DNA of 64,000 nt. Origin: Hyphomicrobiales bacterium. GTDB lineage: Bacteria > Pseudomonadota > Alphaproteobacteria > Rhizobiales > Beijerinckiaceae. This document shows positions 24,458 to 34,862 of the stretch, one piece after another; position 1 is the first letter of the stretch, and each line of letters starts with the position of its first letter. Under the pieces are notes generated by a model, which was not told the origin of the DNA, ran no database searches, and saw only the letters and a list, made by a program, of their open reading frames with translations. The stretch spans positions 1,550,001 to 1,614,000 of the forward strand of contig CAKNFJ010000001.1 of the NCBI GenBank assembly GCA_930633495.1, read 5' to 3'. Position numbers and translations under genes: made by a program.

Positions 24458-25552
24458 ATGACCGGCGACAACGCCCGCCCCGCCTCCGTTCCCCTGACGC
24501 TGCTCACCGGCTTCCTCGGCGCCGGCAAGACGACGCTGCTCAACCGGCTGCTGAAGGACCCGGCGCTGGCGGATACCGTCGTGCTCGTCAACGAATTCGG
24601 CGAAGTCGGGCTCGACCACCTGATGGTCGAGGGCGTCGCGGAGAACATGATCCTGCTCGAATCCGGCTGCCTGTGCTGCACGATCCGCGACGACCTCATC
24701 GTGACGCTGGAGGATCTGCTGCGCCGGCGCGACAACGGCCGCCTCAAGGCCTTCTCGCGCCTCGTCATCGAGACCACCGGCCTCGCCGATCCCGCCCCCA
24801 TCCTCAATGTGCTGATCAACCACCCCTATCTCGCCCTGCGCTTCAAGCTCGACGGCGTGGTGACGCTGGTCGACGCGGTCAATGGCATGGCGACGCTCGA
24901 CGCCCATGAGGAGGCGCGCCGGCAGGTCGTCGCGGCCGATCGTCTCGTCCTGACCAAGACCGACATCGCAGGCCCAGCCGAGATCGCTGCGCTGCGCGCA
25001 CGCCTGGCGGGGTTGAATCCCGGCATAGACATCCTGCCGCCCGATGCGCCCGCCGGCGATCTTCTCGGCGCCGGTCTCTACGATCTGGCCCGGCGCCCTG
25101 CGGCCTTGCGCCGGTGGCTGGCGGAAACCGAGCTCCACGGGCATCACCACCATCACGATCCGCATGGCCATCATCATCACCACGATCATGGCCATCACGA
25201 CCACGGGCAGGACCCGCACGACGTCAACCGTCACGACGCCTCGATCCGCGCCTTCGCGCTGACGGCGGACCGGCCCGTCGCCCGCGCGACCTTCGAGCTG
25301 TTCTGGACGCTGCTCCGCTCGATCCACGGCCAGCGGCTGCTGCGGCTGAAAGGCCTCGTCGATGTCGCCGAGCAGCCAGGACGGCCACTGCTCGTTCATG
25401 CCGTGCAGCAGATCCTGCATCCGCCGGTCGCGCTCGACGCCTGGCCCGACGCGGACCACCGCTCGCGCCTCGTCCTGATCGTCAAGGACGTCGAGGAGGA
25501 CACCGTCCAGCGCCTCTGGTCGGCCTTCCTCGGCCAGCAGGCCGCTATTTAG
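24458..25552 (+). CDS. COG0523 (CobW/YjiA-type) metal-handling GTPase
   Basis: This 364-residue GTPase has a P-loop TGFLGAGKT (residues 17-25), the CxCC metal site GCLCC (70-74), the ETTGLADP switch and a TKTD guanine-specificity motif. A histidine-rich loop (about residues 228-258, mostly His with Asp and Gly) could store zinc or nickel. The C-terminal CobW_C domain follows. Such proteins deliver zinc or cobalt to target enzymes and are often induced by metal shortage. It starts 23 bases after the EamA gene. No Zur box could be identified by eye. Confidence 0.88.
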   Translation: MTGDNARPASVPLTLLTGFLGAGKTTLLNRLLKDPALADTVVLVNEFGEVGLDHLMVEGVAENMILLESGCLCCTIRDDLIVTLEDLLRRRDNGRLKAFSRLVIETTGLADPAPILNVLINHPYLALRFKLDGVVTLVDAVNGMATLDAHEEARRQVVAADRLVLTKTDIAGPAEIAALRARLAGLNPGIDILPPDAPAGDLLGAGLYDLARRPAALRRWLAETELHGHHHHHDPHGHHHHHDHGHHDHGQDPHDVNRHDASIRAFALTADRPVARATFELFWTLLRSIHGQRLLRLKGLVDVAEQPGRPLLVHAVQQILHPPVALDAWPDADHRSRLVLIVKDVEEDTVQRLWSAFLGQQAAI

Positions 25553-25570
25553 AGCGACCAAGCTCAAGCG

Positions 25571-25667
25571 TCATTGCCAGGAGCGAAGCGACGAAGCAAT
25601 CTAGGGGGACTGGGCTGGAGCGTTCAACCCAGTCCCCCTAGATTGCTTCGCTACGCTCGCAATGACG
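25571..25667. repeat. Long palindromic repeat with 22-base perfect arms
   Basis: Perfect arms occupy 25594-25615 and 25629-25650 (core GAAGCAATCTAGGGGGACTG). Outer arms GTCATTGC (25571-25578) and GCAATGAC (25660-25667) close it. The GTCATTGC..GAGCGAAGCGACGAAGCAATC start is a motif I know as a widespread Hyphomicrobiales intergenic repeat. It lies 18 bases after the COG0523 stop and 42 before the acyl-CoA synthetase stop, so it may also end both transcripts. Confidence 0.7.
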
Positions 25668-25708
25668 GTGGAGCCGTCGCGGCCGATCAGAAACAACGGC
25701 CGCTGATC

Positions 25709-27328
25709 TTACGCCTCCGCCCGCAGCACGCGCCGGATGATCTTGCCGGTCGTGGTCAGGGGCAGCTCGTCGCGGAAGGCGATCTCGCGCGGATATTCAT
25801 GCGCCGACAGGCGCGCCCGCACGAAGTCCTGCAGCTCGGAAACCAGCACCGGAGAGCCGCTCTCACCCGGCTTGAGCACGACGAATGCCTTGACGATCTC
25901 GGTGCGCAGGGCGTCGGGCTTGCCGACCACGGCGGCGAGCGAAACCGCGGGGTGCTTCAGCAGGCAATCCTCGATCTCGCCCGGCCCGATGCGGTAGCCG
26001 GAGGAGGTGATGACGTCGTCGTCGCGGCCGATGAAGCGGACATAGCCGTCCTCATCCTGCACGCCTTCGTCGCCGGTGATCATCCAGTCGCCGACGAACT
26101 TCGCCGCCGTCGCCGCCGGGTTGCGCCAATACTCTAGGAACATCACCGGATCGGGCCGGCGCACCGCGATCTGCCCCTCTTCGCCGGGCGCGCAGACCGA
26201 ACCGTCCGGCCGGATGATCGCGACCTCGTGGCCGGGCACCGCCTTGCCGATCGCGCCGGGCCGGCTGACGCCGATGGCGGCGCTGGAGGCGAGCACGAGG
26301 TTGCATTCGGTCTGGCCATAGGCCTCGTTGATCGTCAGCCCCAGCGCCTCGCGGCCCCAGGCCAGCGTCTCGGCGCCGAGCGCCTCGCCGGCCGCCGCGA
26401 CCGTGCGCAGATCGAGCGCGTAGCGTCCGCGCGGGCTTCCGGTACCGCGCAGCATCCGCAGCGCCGTCGGCGGCACGAAGGCGTTGCGGATGCCGAGATC
26501 CTGGATCAGGCGATAGGCCTCTTCCGGCTCGAAGCGCGTCACCGGCCGGGCGACGACCGCCACACCGAAATGCAGCGCCGGCAGCAGCATGTTGAGCAGC
26601 CCGCCGGCCCAGGCCCAGTCCGCGGGCGTCCAGGCGAGATCGCCGGGCTGCGGCATGAACTCATGCGGCATCTGCACGCCCGGCAGATGGCCGGGCAGAA
26701 CGCGGTGCCCGTGCAGCGCGCCCTTCGGATTGCCCGTGGTGCCCGAGGTGTAGATCATCAGCGCCGGATCGTCCGGCGTGGTGTCGACCGGGGTGAAGTC
26801 GGGGCTTCCTCCGGCGAGAAGCTCGTCCCACCCTTCCGCGCCCCCGCCGGGTCCATCGGTGGAGACCAGGAGCGCAAGCTCCGGCAGGGGTTGTGCGATC
26901 TGGCCGAGCTTGGCCAGCCCGGCCTCGTTGGTGACGACGACCTTCGCGCCGGAATCCTCCAGCCGGTAAGCCAGGGCATCGACGCCGAAGAGCGCCGCCA
27001 GCGGCACGGCGATGGCGCCGAGCTTGTAGGCGGCGAGATGAGCGGTCAGCACCGCCCGCCCTTGCGGCAGCAGGATGGCCACGCGGTCGCCGCGATTGAC
27101 GCCCCGCGCCCGCAGGGCATTGGCGAGACGGTTGGAATGCTCGCGGAACCAGCCGAAGCTCACCGGCGTCACGCGCCAGTCCTGCGAAACCTCGATGATC
27201 GCGGGGCGTTCCGGCGCGCTCGCGGCCCAGCGGTCGCAAACGTCGACGGCGATATTGTAGCGATCGGGAATGCGCCAGCGGAAAGCGTCGCGCAGCGCCG
27301 CGTGGTCGGAAAGGTCTGGCAGTTTCAA
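25709..27328 (-). CDS. AMP-dependent acyl-CoA synthetase
   Basis: This 539-residue ANL-superfamily enzyme has the ATP-binding loop YTSGTTGNPKG, the EAYGQTEC motif, the D-G-Y-x-x-F-x-G-R-x-D-D hinge (DGYVRFIGRDDD) and the catalytic lysine near the C-terminus (LPLTTTGKIIRR). It activates a carboxylic acid to an acyl-CoA through an acyl-adenylate. The W-T-P-A-D-W-A-W segment resembles acetate/medium-chain or benzoate-type acyl-CoA synthetases of alphaproteobacteria. The exact chain length is not predictable. It is monocistronic between two palindromic regions. Confidence 0.87.
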   Translation of the reverse strand: MKLPDLSDHAALRDAFRWRIPDRYNIAVDVCDRWAASAPERPAIIEVSQDWRVTPVSFGWFREHSNRLANALRARGVNRGDRVAILLPQGRAVLTAHLAAYKLGAIAVPLAALFGVDALAYRLEDSGAKVVVTNEAGLAKLGQIAQPLPELALLVSTDGPGGGAEGWDELLAGGSPDFTPVDTTPDDPALMIYTSGTTGNPKGALHGHRVLPGHLPGVQMPHEFMPQPGDLAWTPADWAWAGGLLNMLLPALHFGVAVVARPVTRFEPEEAYRLIQDLGIRNAFVPPTALRMLRGTGSPRGRYALDLRTVAAAGEALGAETLAWGREALGLTINEAYGQTECNLVLASSAAIGVSRPGAIGKAVPGHEVAIIRPDGSVCAPGEEGQIAVRRPDPVMFLEYWRNPAATAAKFVGDWMITGDEGVQDEDGYVRFIGRDDDVITSSGYRIGPGEIEDCLLKHPAVSLAAVVGKPDALRTEIVKAFVVLKPGESGSPVLVSELQDFVRARLSAHEYPREIAFRDELPLTTTGKIIRRVLRAEA

Positions 27329-27358
27329 GATATGGGTCCGGTGGGAGGCGCGGCACGA

Positions 27359-27415
27359 TAGAGCATTTTCGAGCGAAGTGGAGACCGGTTCGCGTGAAGA
27401 AAATGCGATAAAACA
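27359..27415. repeat. Hyphomicrobiales-type intergenic repeat fragment
   Basis: The stretch GAGCATTTTC..GAGCGAAGTGG..CCGGTTCGCGTGAAGAAAATGC is recognisable as a short repeat found near genes in many Hyphomicrobiales. Its ends (GCATTTTC and GAAAATGC) form an inverted pair. It lies between the acyl-CoA synthetase start and the terminator of the next gene. Confidence 0.55.
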
Positions 27416-27419
27416 AAAG

Positions 27420-27464
27420 CCTAAAGTCCTCCGGCGTTTCTCCGAAACGCCGGAGGACTTTAGG
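27420..27464 (-). terminator. Rho-independent terminator with 21-base stem
   Basis: Perfect 21-base arms at 27420-27440 and 27444-27464 close on a 3-base loop. Read on the minus strand the stem is followed by CTTTTGTTTTATCG, a good T-rich tail. It sits 60 bases past the minus-strand stop at 27524 and ends that gene. Confidence 0.75.
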
Positions 27465-27523
27465 CAGCCAGCGACCGGCTGTCACCCGCCCCGGGCGCGG
27501 GCTCTCCGTGCGTCACGATGCGC

Positions 27524-28582
27524 TCAGAACATGCGTTCGTCGAGCGGCGGCAGGAAGGCGTCGGTGAAGGCATCGCCCGCGCGCGCCTTGTCCCGGAAGC
27601 TGCCCGCGAGCGCGAGCTGGTCCAGAGCCTGCGACCAGCGCTCCCGATCGATATTGCCCAGGCCATGGGCGCGGACATAGGCCGTCAGCACGTTCTTCTC
27701 GATGACGGCGTTAAGCTTCGCCGCCTCGACCTCCGGCTGGGCATCCTCGTTGCGGCGCATGACCGACTGCACGCTGGCCCCAGGATTCAAGACCGCATCG
27801 CGGATTCCCCGGGTGACGGCGCGCACGAGGCCCCGAACCGCATCCGGCTTGCTCGCGGCGAGCTTGCCCGACACGATGATCGCGCTGCCATAGAGGACGA
27901 GGCCGTGATCGGCCATCTCCATCAGCACGATATCCTCGGCCGGCACGCCGCGCGCCCTGAGCGAAGCCGCGGTCGAGACGCCAAAGCCGAAGGCGGCATC
28001 GAGCTCGCCCGATGCCAGCATCGGCTCCCGCACCGGCAGGCCCACGACCTCGATCTTGATCTTGCTGTCGTCGATCTTGTTGAGGGCCTTGAAGACCGGC
28101 CATTGCGCGAAACTGGCGTCGGTGCTCGCGGTGCCGAGCTTGCGGCCCTCCAGGCTCGCTGGCTCAGCGGTGATGCCCCGGCTCTTGCGGCCGATGAGCG
28201 CGAAGCCCGGCCGATCATGGACGATCATCACCGCCTTCAGATCGGCGCCCGGATTCTCGTCGCGGAAGCGGATGAGCGCATTGACATCGCCGCAGCCGGC
28301 ATCCTGCGTGCCCGCCGCCAGCCGCTGGAGCATCGGGCGCGTGCCGCTGCCCGGCTCGATGGTCACGTCGAGCCCCTCGGCCCCGAAATAGCCCTTGTCC
28401 TGCGCCGTCAGGAAGGGCGCGGTCAGTCCGTCGAGGCGCCGGTCAAGGCCGAAGCGGATCGCGGTGTTGCCCTGCGCGCGGGCGGTGCCGCCGCCGACAC
28501 AAGCCACCGCGGCCCCGGCCGCCAGCCGTCCGAACCCGCGCCGGCACAGATCTGGAGGTCGGAAATGCTGAACGGTGCGCAT
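27524..28582 (-). CDS. NMT1/THI5-like ABC transporter substrate-binding protein
   Basis: This 352-residue protein begins with a Tat-like or Sec signal (CRRGFGRLAAGAAVACVGGG). The mature part is an NMT1/SsuA-like binding protein with TAPFLTAQDKGYFGAEGLDV and ELDAAFGFGVSTAASL. The family binds thiamine precursors, sulfonates, nitrate or similar small ligands. Permease and ATPase partners are absent on both sides, and the gene has its own terminator, so it is a single-gene unit. The ligand is unknown. Confidence 0.83.
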   Translation of the reverse strand: MRTVQHFRPPDLCRRGFGRLAAGAAVACVGGGTARAQGNTAIRFGLDRRLDGLTAPFLTAQDKGYFGAEGLDVTIEPGSGTRPMLQRLAAGTQDAGCGDVNALIRFRDENPGADLKAVMIVHDRPGFALIGRKSRGITAEPASLEGRKLGTASTDASFAQWPVFKALNKIDDSKIKIEVVGLPVREPMLASGELDAAFGFGVSTAASLRARGVPAEDIVLMEMADHGLVLYGSAIIVSGKLAASKPDAVRGLVRAVTRGIRDAVLNPGASVQSVMRRNEDAQPEVEAAKLNAVIEKNVLTAYVRAHGLGNIDRERWSQALDQLALAGSFRDKARAGDAFTDAFLPPLDERMF

Positions 28583-28686
28583 GGCAAGCTCCGGGCGCCA
28601 AAGGCCGGTCGGGACACGGCATCGGTGTCATCCGGCTTCTTGACACCATAACATGTTGAAATGACGTCAACGCGGCGGACATTCCG

Positions 28687-28790
28687 TTACAGCGGCAACG
28701 CGCCGTCGGTCTTGACCTCCTCCATCACGGCGTAGGTCCGCGTCTCCCGCAGCATCGACCGGGCGCTCACCGCCAAGGACGGCCCGATCG
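28687..28790 (-). pseudogene. Remnant of an Lrp/AsnC-family regulator (C-terminus only)
   Basis: On the minus strand, the end of an otherwise non-coding frame reads RETRTYAVMEEVKTDGALPL and then a stop. This matches the C-terminal strand of Lrp/AsnC regulators (rTyvvMeEvK..alPl). No helix-turn-helix or core domain precedes it. The rest of the gene seems lost, apparently replaced by a palindromic repeat. The upstream limit is approximate. Confidence 0.55.
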
Positions 28791-28860
28791 TGCTACTGAT
28801 CACCGCGGCCGGCGGTAGTGCCAGCCTGATCGGGATGGGCGAATGAAGGATCGCCCATGC

Positions 28861-28885
28861 CATGCCCGGACTTGACCCGGGCATG
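28861..28885. repeat. Palindromic repeat unit
   Basis: CATGCCCGG and CCGGGCATG pair around a 7-base loop, with imperfect pairing extending outward by about 9 bases. It belongs to the same family as the units at 37687-37709 and 49616-49638. It lies just upstream of rppH. Confidence 0.6.
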
Positions 28886-28950
28886 GGATGGCGGAAGACA
28901 CTGGTTTCCGAAAGGGTCGGGTCGAGACCGACCAAAACGGGCCAGACGGA

Positions 28951-29454
28951 ATGACGGACACAGCTCTCCCCTACCGCCCCAATGTCGGCATCGCCCTGTT
29001 CAACGCCCAGGGGCTGGTCTTCTCCGGGCGCTCGCACAGCGCCGGCCCGGAGGTCATCCTGCCGGGTTTCGACTGGCAGATGCCGCAGGGCGGCATCGAC
29101 CCGGACGAGGACATCGTCGCCGCCGCCCGGCGCGAGCTGGAGGAGGAAACCGGCGTGACTCAGGCCGATCTGCTGGCCGTCACCGAAGGGTGGTGGAGCT
29201 ACGATTTCCCGCCCTATGACGGGCCGTGGCACAAGCTCGCCGCCTTCCGCGGCCAGCGCCAGCGCTGGACCGCCTTCCGCTTCACCGGCAACGAGAGCGC
29301 GATGGATATCGGCAAGCCGAATGGCGACGAGCCGCCGGAGTTCAGCGAGTGGCGCTGGCGCCCGCTGGCCGAGATGCCGGGTCTGGTCGTGCCGTTCAAG
29401 CGGCCGGTCTACGAGAAGGTCGCGCAGGCCTTCGCGGCTTTCGCTGCGGCCTGA
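28951..29454 (+). CDS. rppH: RNA pyrophosphohydrolase
   Basis: This 167-residue Nudix hydrolase has the Nudix box at residues 47-69 (GGIDPDEDIVAAARRELEEE, then TGV), preceded by WQMPQ as in RppH/ApaH-type enzymes, and the C-terminal F-S-E-W-R-W segment typical of RppH. It removes pyrophosphate from the 5' end of mRNA to start decay. The start at 28951 has AGACGGA upstream and gives the conserved YRPNVG N-terminus. An in-frame ATG 63 bases upstream lies over a palindromic repeat and is unlikely to be used. Confidence 0.9.
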   Translation: MTDTALPYRPNVGIALFNAQGLVFSGRSHSAGPEVILPGFDWQMPQGGIDPDEDIVAAARRELEEETGVTQADLLAVTEGWWSYDFPPYDGPWHKLAAFRGQRQRWTAFRFTGNESAMDIGKPNGDEPPEFSEWRWRPLAEMPGLVVPFKRPVYEKVAQAFAAFAAA

Positions 29455-29460
29455 TCCCTG

Positions 29461-29570
29461 CTTGTCATTCCGGACAAGCCGCAAAGCGGCGCCGATCCGG
29501 AATCCACCCAAGAGCGATACACCCAGTCGTGGTTTCCGAGTCTCCGCTTCGCGCCGCCCGGAATGACAAG
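29461..29570. repeat. Bipartite palindromic repeat
   Basis: Perfect 13-base outer arms CTTGTCATTCCGG and CCGGAATGACAAG enclose about 84 bases that contain further pairing segments (ATCCGGAATCC, GCGGCGCCG). It is one of a family of about ten such elements in the window and lies between rppH and the atp terminator. Confidence 0.7.
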
Positions 29571-29590
29571 AGTACGCATTCGAAAACGAA

Positions 29591-29614
29591 AAAGGGCCGC
29601 TTGTGCGGCCCTTT
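29591..29614 (-). terminator. Terminator of the ATP synthase operon
   Basis: AAAGGGCCGC and GCGGCCCTTT pair around a 4-base loop. On the minus strand the stem is followed by TTCGTTTTCG, a T-rich tail, 26 bases past the atpC stop. It may also act on the plus strand for rppH. Confidence 0.7.
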
Positions 29615-29639
29615 CCAAATTCCAAAACTCAGTCGCGGA

Positions 29640-30053
29640 TCACGCCGCCTTGCGCTGCTCGAAGACGTGCTTGAATTCGCGCAGCTGCACCAGCGTGTCG
29701 TGCAAGCGCTTCTGCTCGTCCTCGTTGTGCGAACCGGCCAGACGCGTCTCGGCGGTCAGGATCTCGGCGTCGAGGACGGCGGTGTCGACGTCTTCGAGAA
29801 ACCGGCCCTGCTCGGCGAGGATGGTCGTCGAGGCCTGGTTCACCTCGACGAGACCGCCATTGATGAAGAATTCCTTGCCGTTGCTGTCGCTCGTCTGGAC
29901 GAAGACGATACCGGCCTTGAGCGTCGCGACGAGCGGCGCATGTCCGGCGAGCACGGTCATCTCGCCCTCGACCGACGGGACGATGACGCTGACGATATCG
30001 CCCGAGAACAGGATGCGCTCCGGCGAGACGAGTTCGAACTTGAAGGTGGCCAT
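29640..30053 (-). CDS. atpC: ATP synthase F1 subunit epsilon
   Basis: This 137-residue subunit has the N-terminal beta-sandwich starting MATFKFELVSPERILFSG and the conserved PSVEGEMTVLAGHAPLV. The C-terminal helices regulate rotation. GAGGAG lies before the ATG at 30053; an 8-codon N-terminal extension is open but lacks family similarity. It is the last gene of atpHAGDC. It is separated from atpD by a 138-base gap filled by a palindromic repeat. Confidence 0.95.
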   Translation of the reverse strand: MATFKFELVSPERILFSGDIVSVIVPSVEGEMTVLAGHAPLVATLKAGIVFVQTSDSNGKEFFINGGLVEVNQASTTILAEQGRFLEDVDTAVLDAEILTAETRLAGSHNEDEQKRLHDTLVQLREFKHVFEQRKAA

Positions 30054-30070
30054 CGCTACTCTCTCCTCAG

Positions 30071-30176
30071 ACGTCATTCCGGCCGGAGCGAAGCGGAGAG
30101 CCGGAATCCATCATCGGGCGGCGCCCTGCGATGGATCCCGGATCAGCGCCGCTTCGCGGCTTGTCCGGGATGACGT
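30071..30176. repeat. Palindromic repeat inside the atp operon (atpC-atpD gap)
   Basis: Outer arms ACGTCATTCCGG and CCGGGATGACGT (one mismatch) enclose paired inner segments. The element almost fills the gap between atpD and atpC. It would fold into a large hairpin in the atp mRNA. Confidence 0.7.
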
Positions 30177-30191
30177 CCCGCGTGGTTGGCG

Positions 30192-31694
<1,503 letters not shown>

Positions 31695-31754
31695 CTAGCG
31701 CATTCGGATGTTTCGGCAGCCGGCGGAGAACACCGCCGGCAAGAGTCTAGGCGG

Positions 31755-32624
31755 TTAGAGCGCTTCCGCGCCGGAGATGATCTCGATCAGTTCCTTCGTG
31801 ATCATCGCCTGGCGCGAGCGGTTGTAGAGCTGCGTCTGCTTCTTGATCATCTCGCCGGCGTTGCGCGTGGCGGAATCCATCGCCGACATGCGCGCGCCCT
31901 GCTCGGAAGCCGCGTTCTCGAGCAACCCGCGCAGAACCTGAACCGTCAGGTTACGCGGCAGCAGCGTCTCGAGAATCTCGCTCTCGTCCGGCTCGTAGTC
32001 ATAGACCGCTTCGGTCTGCTTCGTGCCTTCCGGGATCTCGGCCGGGATGATGCGCTGCGCGGTCGGGATCTGGGCGATCACCGAGCGGAAACGCGAGAAG
32101 AACAGCGTCGCCACATCGAACTCGCCGTTGCCGAAGCGGGCCAGAAGGTTCTGGGCGATCGCCTCGGCATTGACGTAGCCGACCTGCTTGAACTCGCGCA
32201 GGTCGATGAACTCGATGATGTCGCTGGCGAACTGCCGGCGCAGGATGTCGTAGCCCTTCTTGCCAACGCAGATGATCTTGACCGTCTTGCCGTCGGCCTT
32301 CAGCGCATTCGCCTTGTCGCGGGCGAGGCGCGCGATCGAGGAGTTGAAGGCGCCGCACAGGCCGCGCTCGGCGGTCAGCACCAGCAGCAGATGCACCTTG
32401 TCCGAGCCCGTGCCGGCGATCAGGCGCGGCGCGCTCGATCCGGTCACACCGGAAGCGAGGTTCGCCAGTACCGTCTCCATGCGCTCGGCATAGGGGCGCG
32501 CGGCCTCGGCGGCCGTCTGCGCCCGGCGCAGCTTGGCAGCCGCGACCATCTGCATGGCCTTGGTGATCTTCTGCGTCGCCTTCACCGAGGCGATGCGGTT
32601 TCTAAGATCCTTCAAAGAAGGCAT
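31755..32624 (-). CDS. atpG: ATP synthase F1 subunit gamma
   Basis: This 289-residue rotor-shaft subunit begins [20 protein letters not shown] and ends with the conserved [14 protein letters not shown] helix. Both long helices that form the central coiled coil are present, at full length for the family. It lies between atpA and atpD. Confidence 0.96.
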   Translation of the reverse strand: MPSLKDLRNRIASVKATQKITKAMQMVAAAKLRRAQTAAEAARPYAERMETVLANLASGVTGSSAPRLIAGTGSDKVHLLLVLTAERGLCGAFNSSIARLARDKANALKADGKTVKIICVGKKGYDILRRQFASDIIEFIDLREFKQVGYVNAEAIAQNLLARFGNGEFDVATLFFSRFRSVIAQIPTAQRIIPAEIPEGTKQTEAVYDYEPDESEILETLLPRNLTVQVLRGLLENAASEQGARMSAMDSATRNAGEMIKKQTQLYNRSRQAMITKELIEIISGAEAL

Positions 32625-32640
32625 GTGGCGCTCTCACCCC

Positions 32641-32751
32641 GTCATGGTCGACCTTGTGTCGACCATCCACGTCTTGAACCTCGGTCTCATCTCCCACGCT
32701 TGCCGCATTCACGGCGAAGACGTGGATGGTCGGGACAAGCCCGACCATGAC
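32641..32751. repeat. Palindromic repeat inside the atp operon (atpG-atpA gap)
   Basis: Outer arms GTCATGGTCG and CGACCATGAC and an inner 13-base pair CCATCCACGTCTT/AAGACGTGGATGG (32663-32675, 32717-32729) make a very stable fold. It fills the 136-base gap between atpA and atpG. Confidence 0.75.
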
Positions 32752-32760
32752 GCCTGCGGA

Positions 32761-34293
32761 TCAGGCGAAGGACTTCGCGAAGCCCGCGACGATGTCCTTG
32801 AGCTTGGCGGCGTTCGCGTCCGACAGATCCTTGCTCGCGCCGACCTCGTTGAGGAAATCGGCATGCTTCGAGCGGACCAGCGAGAGCAGGCCGTCCTCGA
32901 AGGCGCGAACCTTGTTGACCGGCAGCGCATCGAGATAGCCGTTCACGCCGGCATAGATCACGACGACCTGCTCTTCCATCTTCAGCGGCGAGAACTGCGG
33001 CTGCTTCAGGAGCTCGGTCAGGCGGGCGCCGCGGTTGAGCAGGCGCTGCGTGACCGCGTCGAGGTCCGAGCCGAACTGGGCGAAGGCGGCCATCTCGCGA
33101 TACTGGGCGAGCTCGCCCTTGATCTTGCCGGCGACCTTCTTCGTCGCCTTGGTCTGGGCCGACGAGCCGACGCGCGACACCGAGAGGCCGACGTTCACCG
33201 CCGGGCGGATGCCCTGGTAGAACAGGTCCGTCTCCAGGAAAATCTGGCCGTCGGTGATCGAGATCACGTTGGTCGGGATGTAGGCGGACACGTCGTTCGC
33301 CTGCGTCTCGATGACCGGCAGCGCCGTCAGCGAGCCAAGGCCGGCGGCCTCGCCCATCTTCGCCGCGCGCTCGAGCAGGCGGGAGTGGAGATAGAACACG
33401 TCGCCCGGATAGGCTTCGCGGCCCGGCGGGCGGCGCAGCAGCAGCGACATCTGGCGGTAGGCGACGGCCTGCTTGGAGAGGTCGTCATAGATGATGACGG
33501 CGTGCATGCCGTTGTCGCGGAAATACTCGCCCATGGCGCAGCCGGCGAAAGGCGCCAGGAACTGCATCGGGGCCGCGTCGGAGGCGGTGGCCGCCACGAC
33601 GATCGAGTACTCCAGAGCGCCGCGCTCTTCGAGCACCTTCACGAACTGGGCGACGGTCGAGCGCTTCTGGCCGACGGCGACGTAGACGCAGTAGAGCTTC
33701 TGGCTCTCGGGAGCGCCTTCGCCGTTCAGCGACTTCTGGTTCAGGATCGTGTCGAGCGCGACGGCGGTCTTGCCGGTCTGGCGGTCGCCGATGATGAGCT
33801 CGCGCTGGCCGCGGCCGATCGGGATCAGGGCGTCGATCGCCTTGAGGCCGGTCGCCATCGGCTCGTGTACCGACTTGCGCGGGATGATGCCGGGCGCCTT
33901 GACGTCGACGCGGGCGCGGGTCTTGGCCTTGATCGGGCCCTTGCCGTCGATCGGGTTGCCGAGCGCGTCGACGACGCGGCCGAGCAGCTCCTTGCCGACC
34001 GGAACGTCGACGATGGCGCCGGTGCGCTTGACGGTCTGGCCTTCCTTGATCTCGCGGTCGGAGCCGAAGATCACGACGCCGACGTTGTCGCTCTCGAGGT
34101 TGAGCGCCATGCCGCGCACACCGGACTCGAACTCGACCATCTCACCGGCCTGGACCTTGTCGAGGCCGTAGACGCGGGCGATGCCGTCACCGACGGAGAG
34201 CACCTGGCCGACTTCGGTGACCGAAGCTTCCGACCCGAAATTCGAGATCTGGGCCTTCAGGATGGCGGAGATTTCAGCGGGGCGGATGTCCAT
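32761..34293 (-). CDS. atpA: ATP synthase F1 subunit alpha
   Basis: This 510-residue non-catalytic nucleotide-binding subunit has the P-loop GDRQTGKT (about residue 170), [17 protein letters not shown] and the N-terminal [13 protein letters not shown]. It is full length. Its ATG overlaps the atpH stop by one base, so the two are coupled. Confidence 0.97.
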   Translation of the reverse strand: MDIRPAEISAILKAQISNFGSEASVTEVGQVLSVGDGIARVYGLDKVQAGEMVEFESGVRGMALNLESDNVGVVIFGSDREIKEGQTVKRTGAIVDVPVGKELLGRVVDALGNPIDGKGPIKAKTRARVDVKAPGIIPRKSVHEPMATGLKAIDALIPIGRGQRELIIGDRQTGKTAVALDTILNQKSLNGEGAPESQKLYCVYVAVGQKRSTVAQFVKVLEERGALEYSIVVAATASDAAPMQFLAPFAGCAMGEYFRDNGMHAVIIYDDLSKQAVAYRQMSLLLRRPPGREAYPGDVFYLHSRLLERAAKMGEAAGLGSLTALPVIETQANDVSAYIPTNVISITDGQIFLETDLFYQGIRPAVNVGLSVSRVGSSAQTKATKKVAGKIKGELAQYREMAAFAQFGSDLDAVTQRLLNRGARLTELLKQPQFSPLKMEEQVVVIYAGVNGYLDALPVNKVRAFEDGLLSLVRSKHADFLNEVGASKDLSDANAAKLKDIVAGFAKSFA

Positions 34294-34862
34294 CAGCCGA
34301 CCTCTTTCATGGCAAGACGAATTGAATTGAGCTTGGTTTTCAGCGAGGCGTCGACCATGCGGGAGCCCATCTTGACGATGAGCCCGCCGATCAGGGTCGG
34401 GTCTATCTTGATCGCGACGTCGACATCCTTGCCGGCGACGCCCTTCAGCGCCGCACGGATCTCGTCGACGCGCTTGGCCGTCGGTTGCTCGGCGACAGTC
34501 ACCTCGGCGGAGACGATGCCCTTGGCCTCGGCGACCAGACGCTTGTAACCGGCGATCATGCCCGGCAGTGCAAAGAGACGGCGCTTGCTGGCGACCAGCC
34601 CGATGAAATTGGCGGCGATGCCGGCGATGCCGGCCTTTTCGAGCACGGCCTTGATCGCAGCGACCTGCTCCTCGGCGGTGAAGGCCGGGCTCTCGATCAG
34701 GCGGGTCAGGTCCTCGCTCTCGGCGAGCAGGCCGTTGAAGGAGTCCAGAGCAGCCGCGACGGTGTCGATCGCACCCGCCTCCTCAGCCAGCTCGAACAGA
34801 GCGGTGGCATAGCGCTGAGCTACGCCCGACACCAATGTCCCCTGCGATCCGCCTTCAGCCAC
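34293..34862 (-). CDS. atpH: ATP synthase F1 subunit delta
   Basis: This 189-residue stator subunit has the N-terminal [19 protein letters not shown] and the C-terminal [18 protein letters not shown] that are typical of the family. I chose the GTG at 34862 because the protein then starts like other alphaproteobacterial AtpH sequences ([15 protein letters not shown]); a TTG seven codons upstream is the other option. It is the first gene of the F1 operon. The Fo genes are not adjacent, which is normal in alphaproteobacteria. Confidence 0.93.
   Translation of the reverse strand: MAEGGSQGTLVSGVAQRYATALFELAEEAGAIDTVAAALDSFNGLLAESEDLTRLIESPAFTAEEQVAAIKAVLEKAGIAGIAANFIGLVASKRRLFALPGMIAGYKRLVAEAKGIVSAEVTVAEQPTAKRVDEIRAALKGVAGKDVDVAIKIDPTLIGGLIVKMGSRMVDASLKTKLNSIRLAMKEVG

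Noticed and set aside
25140..25215. CAT/CAC-rich tandem repeat
   Set aside because: It is the coding sequence of the His-rich loop of the COG0523 GTPase and needs no separate explanation.
28688..29625. A 312-residue minus-strand frame over rppH
   Set aside because: Only its last 20-30 residues resemble a real protein (Lrp remnant). The rest is a shadow of rppH and repeats.
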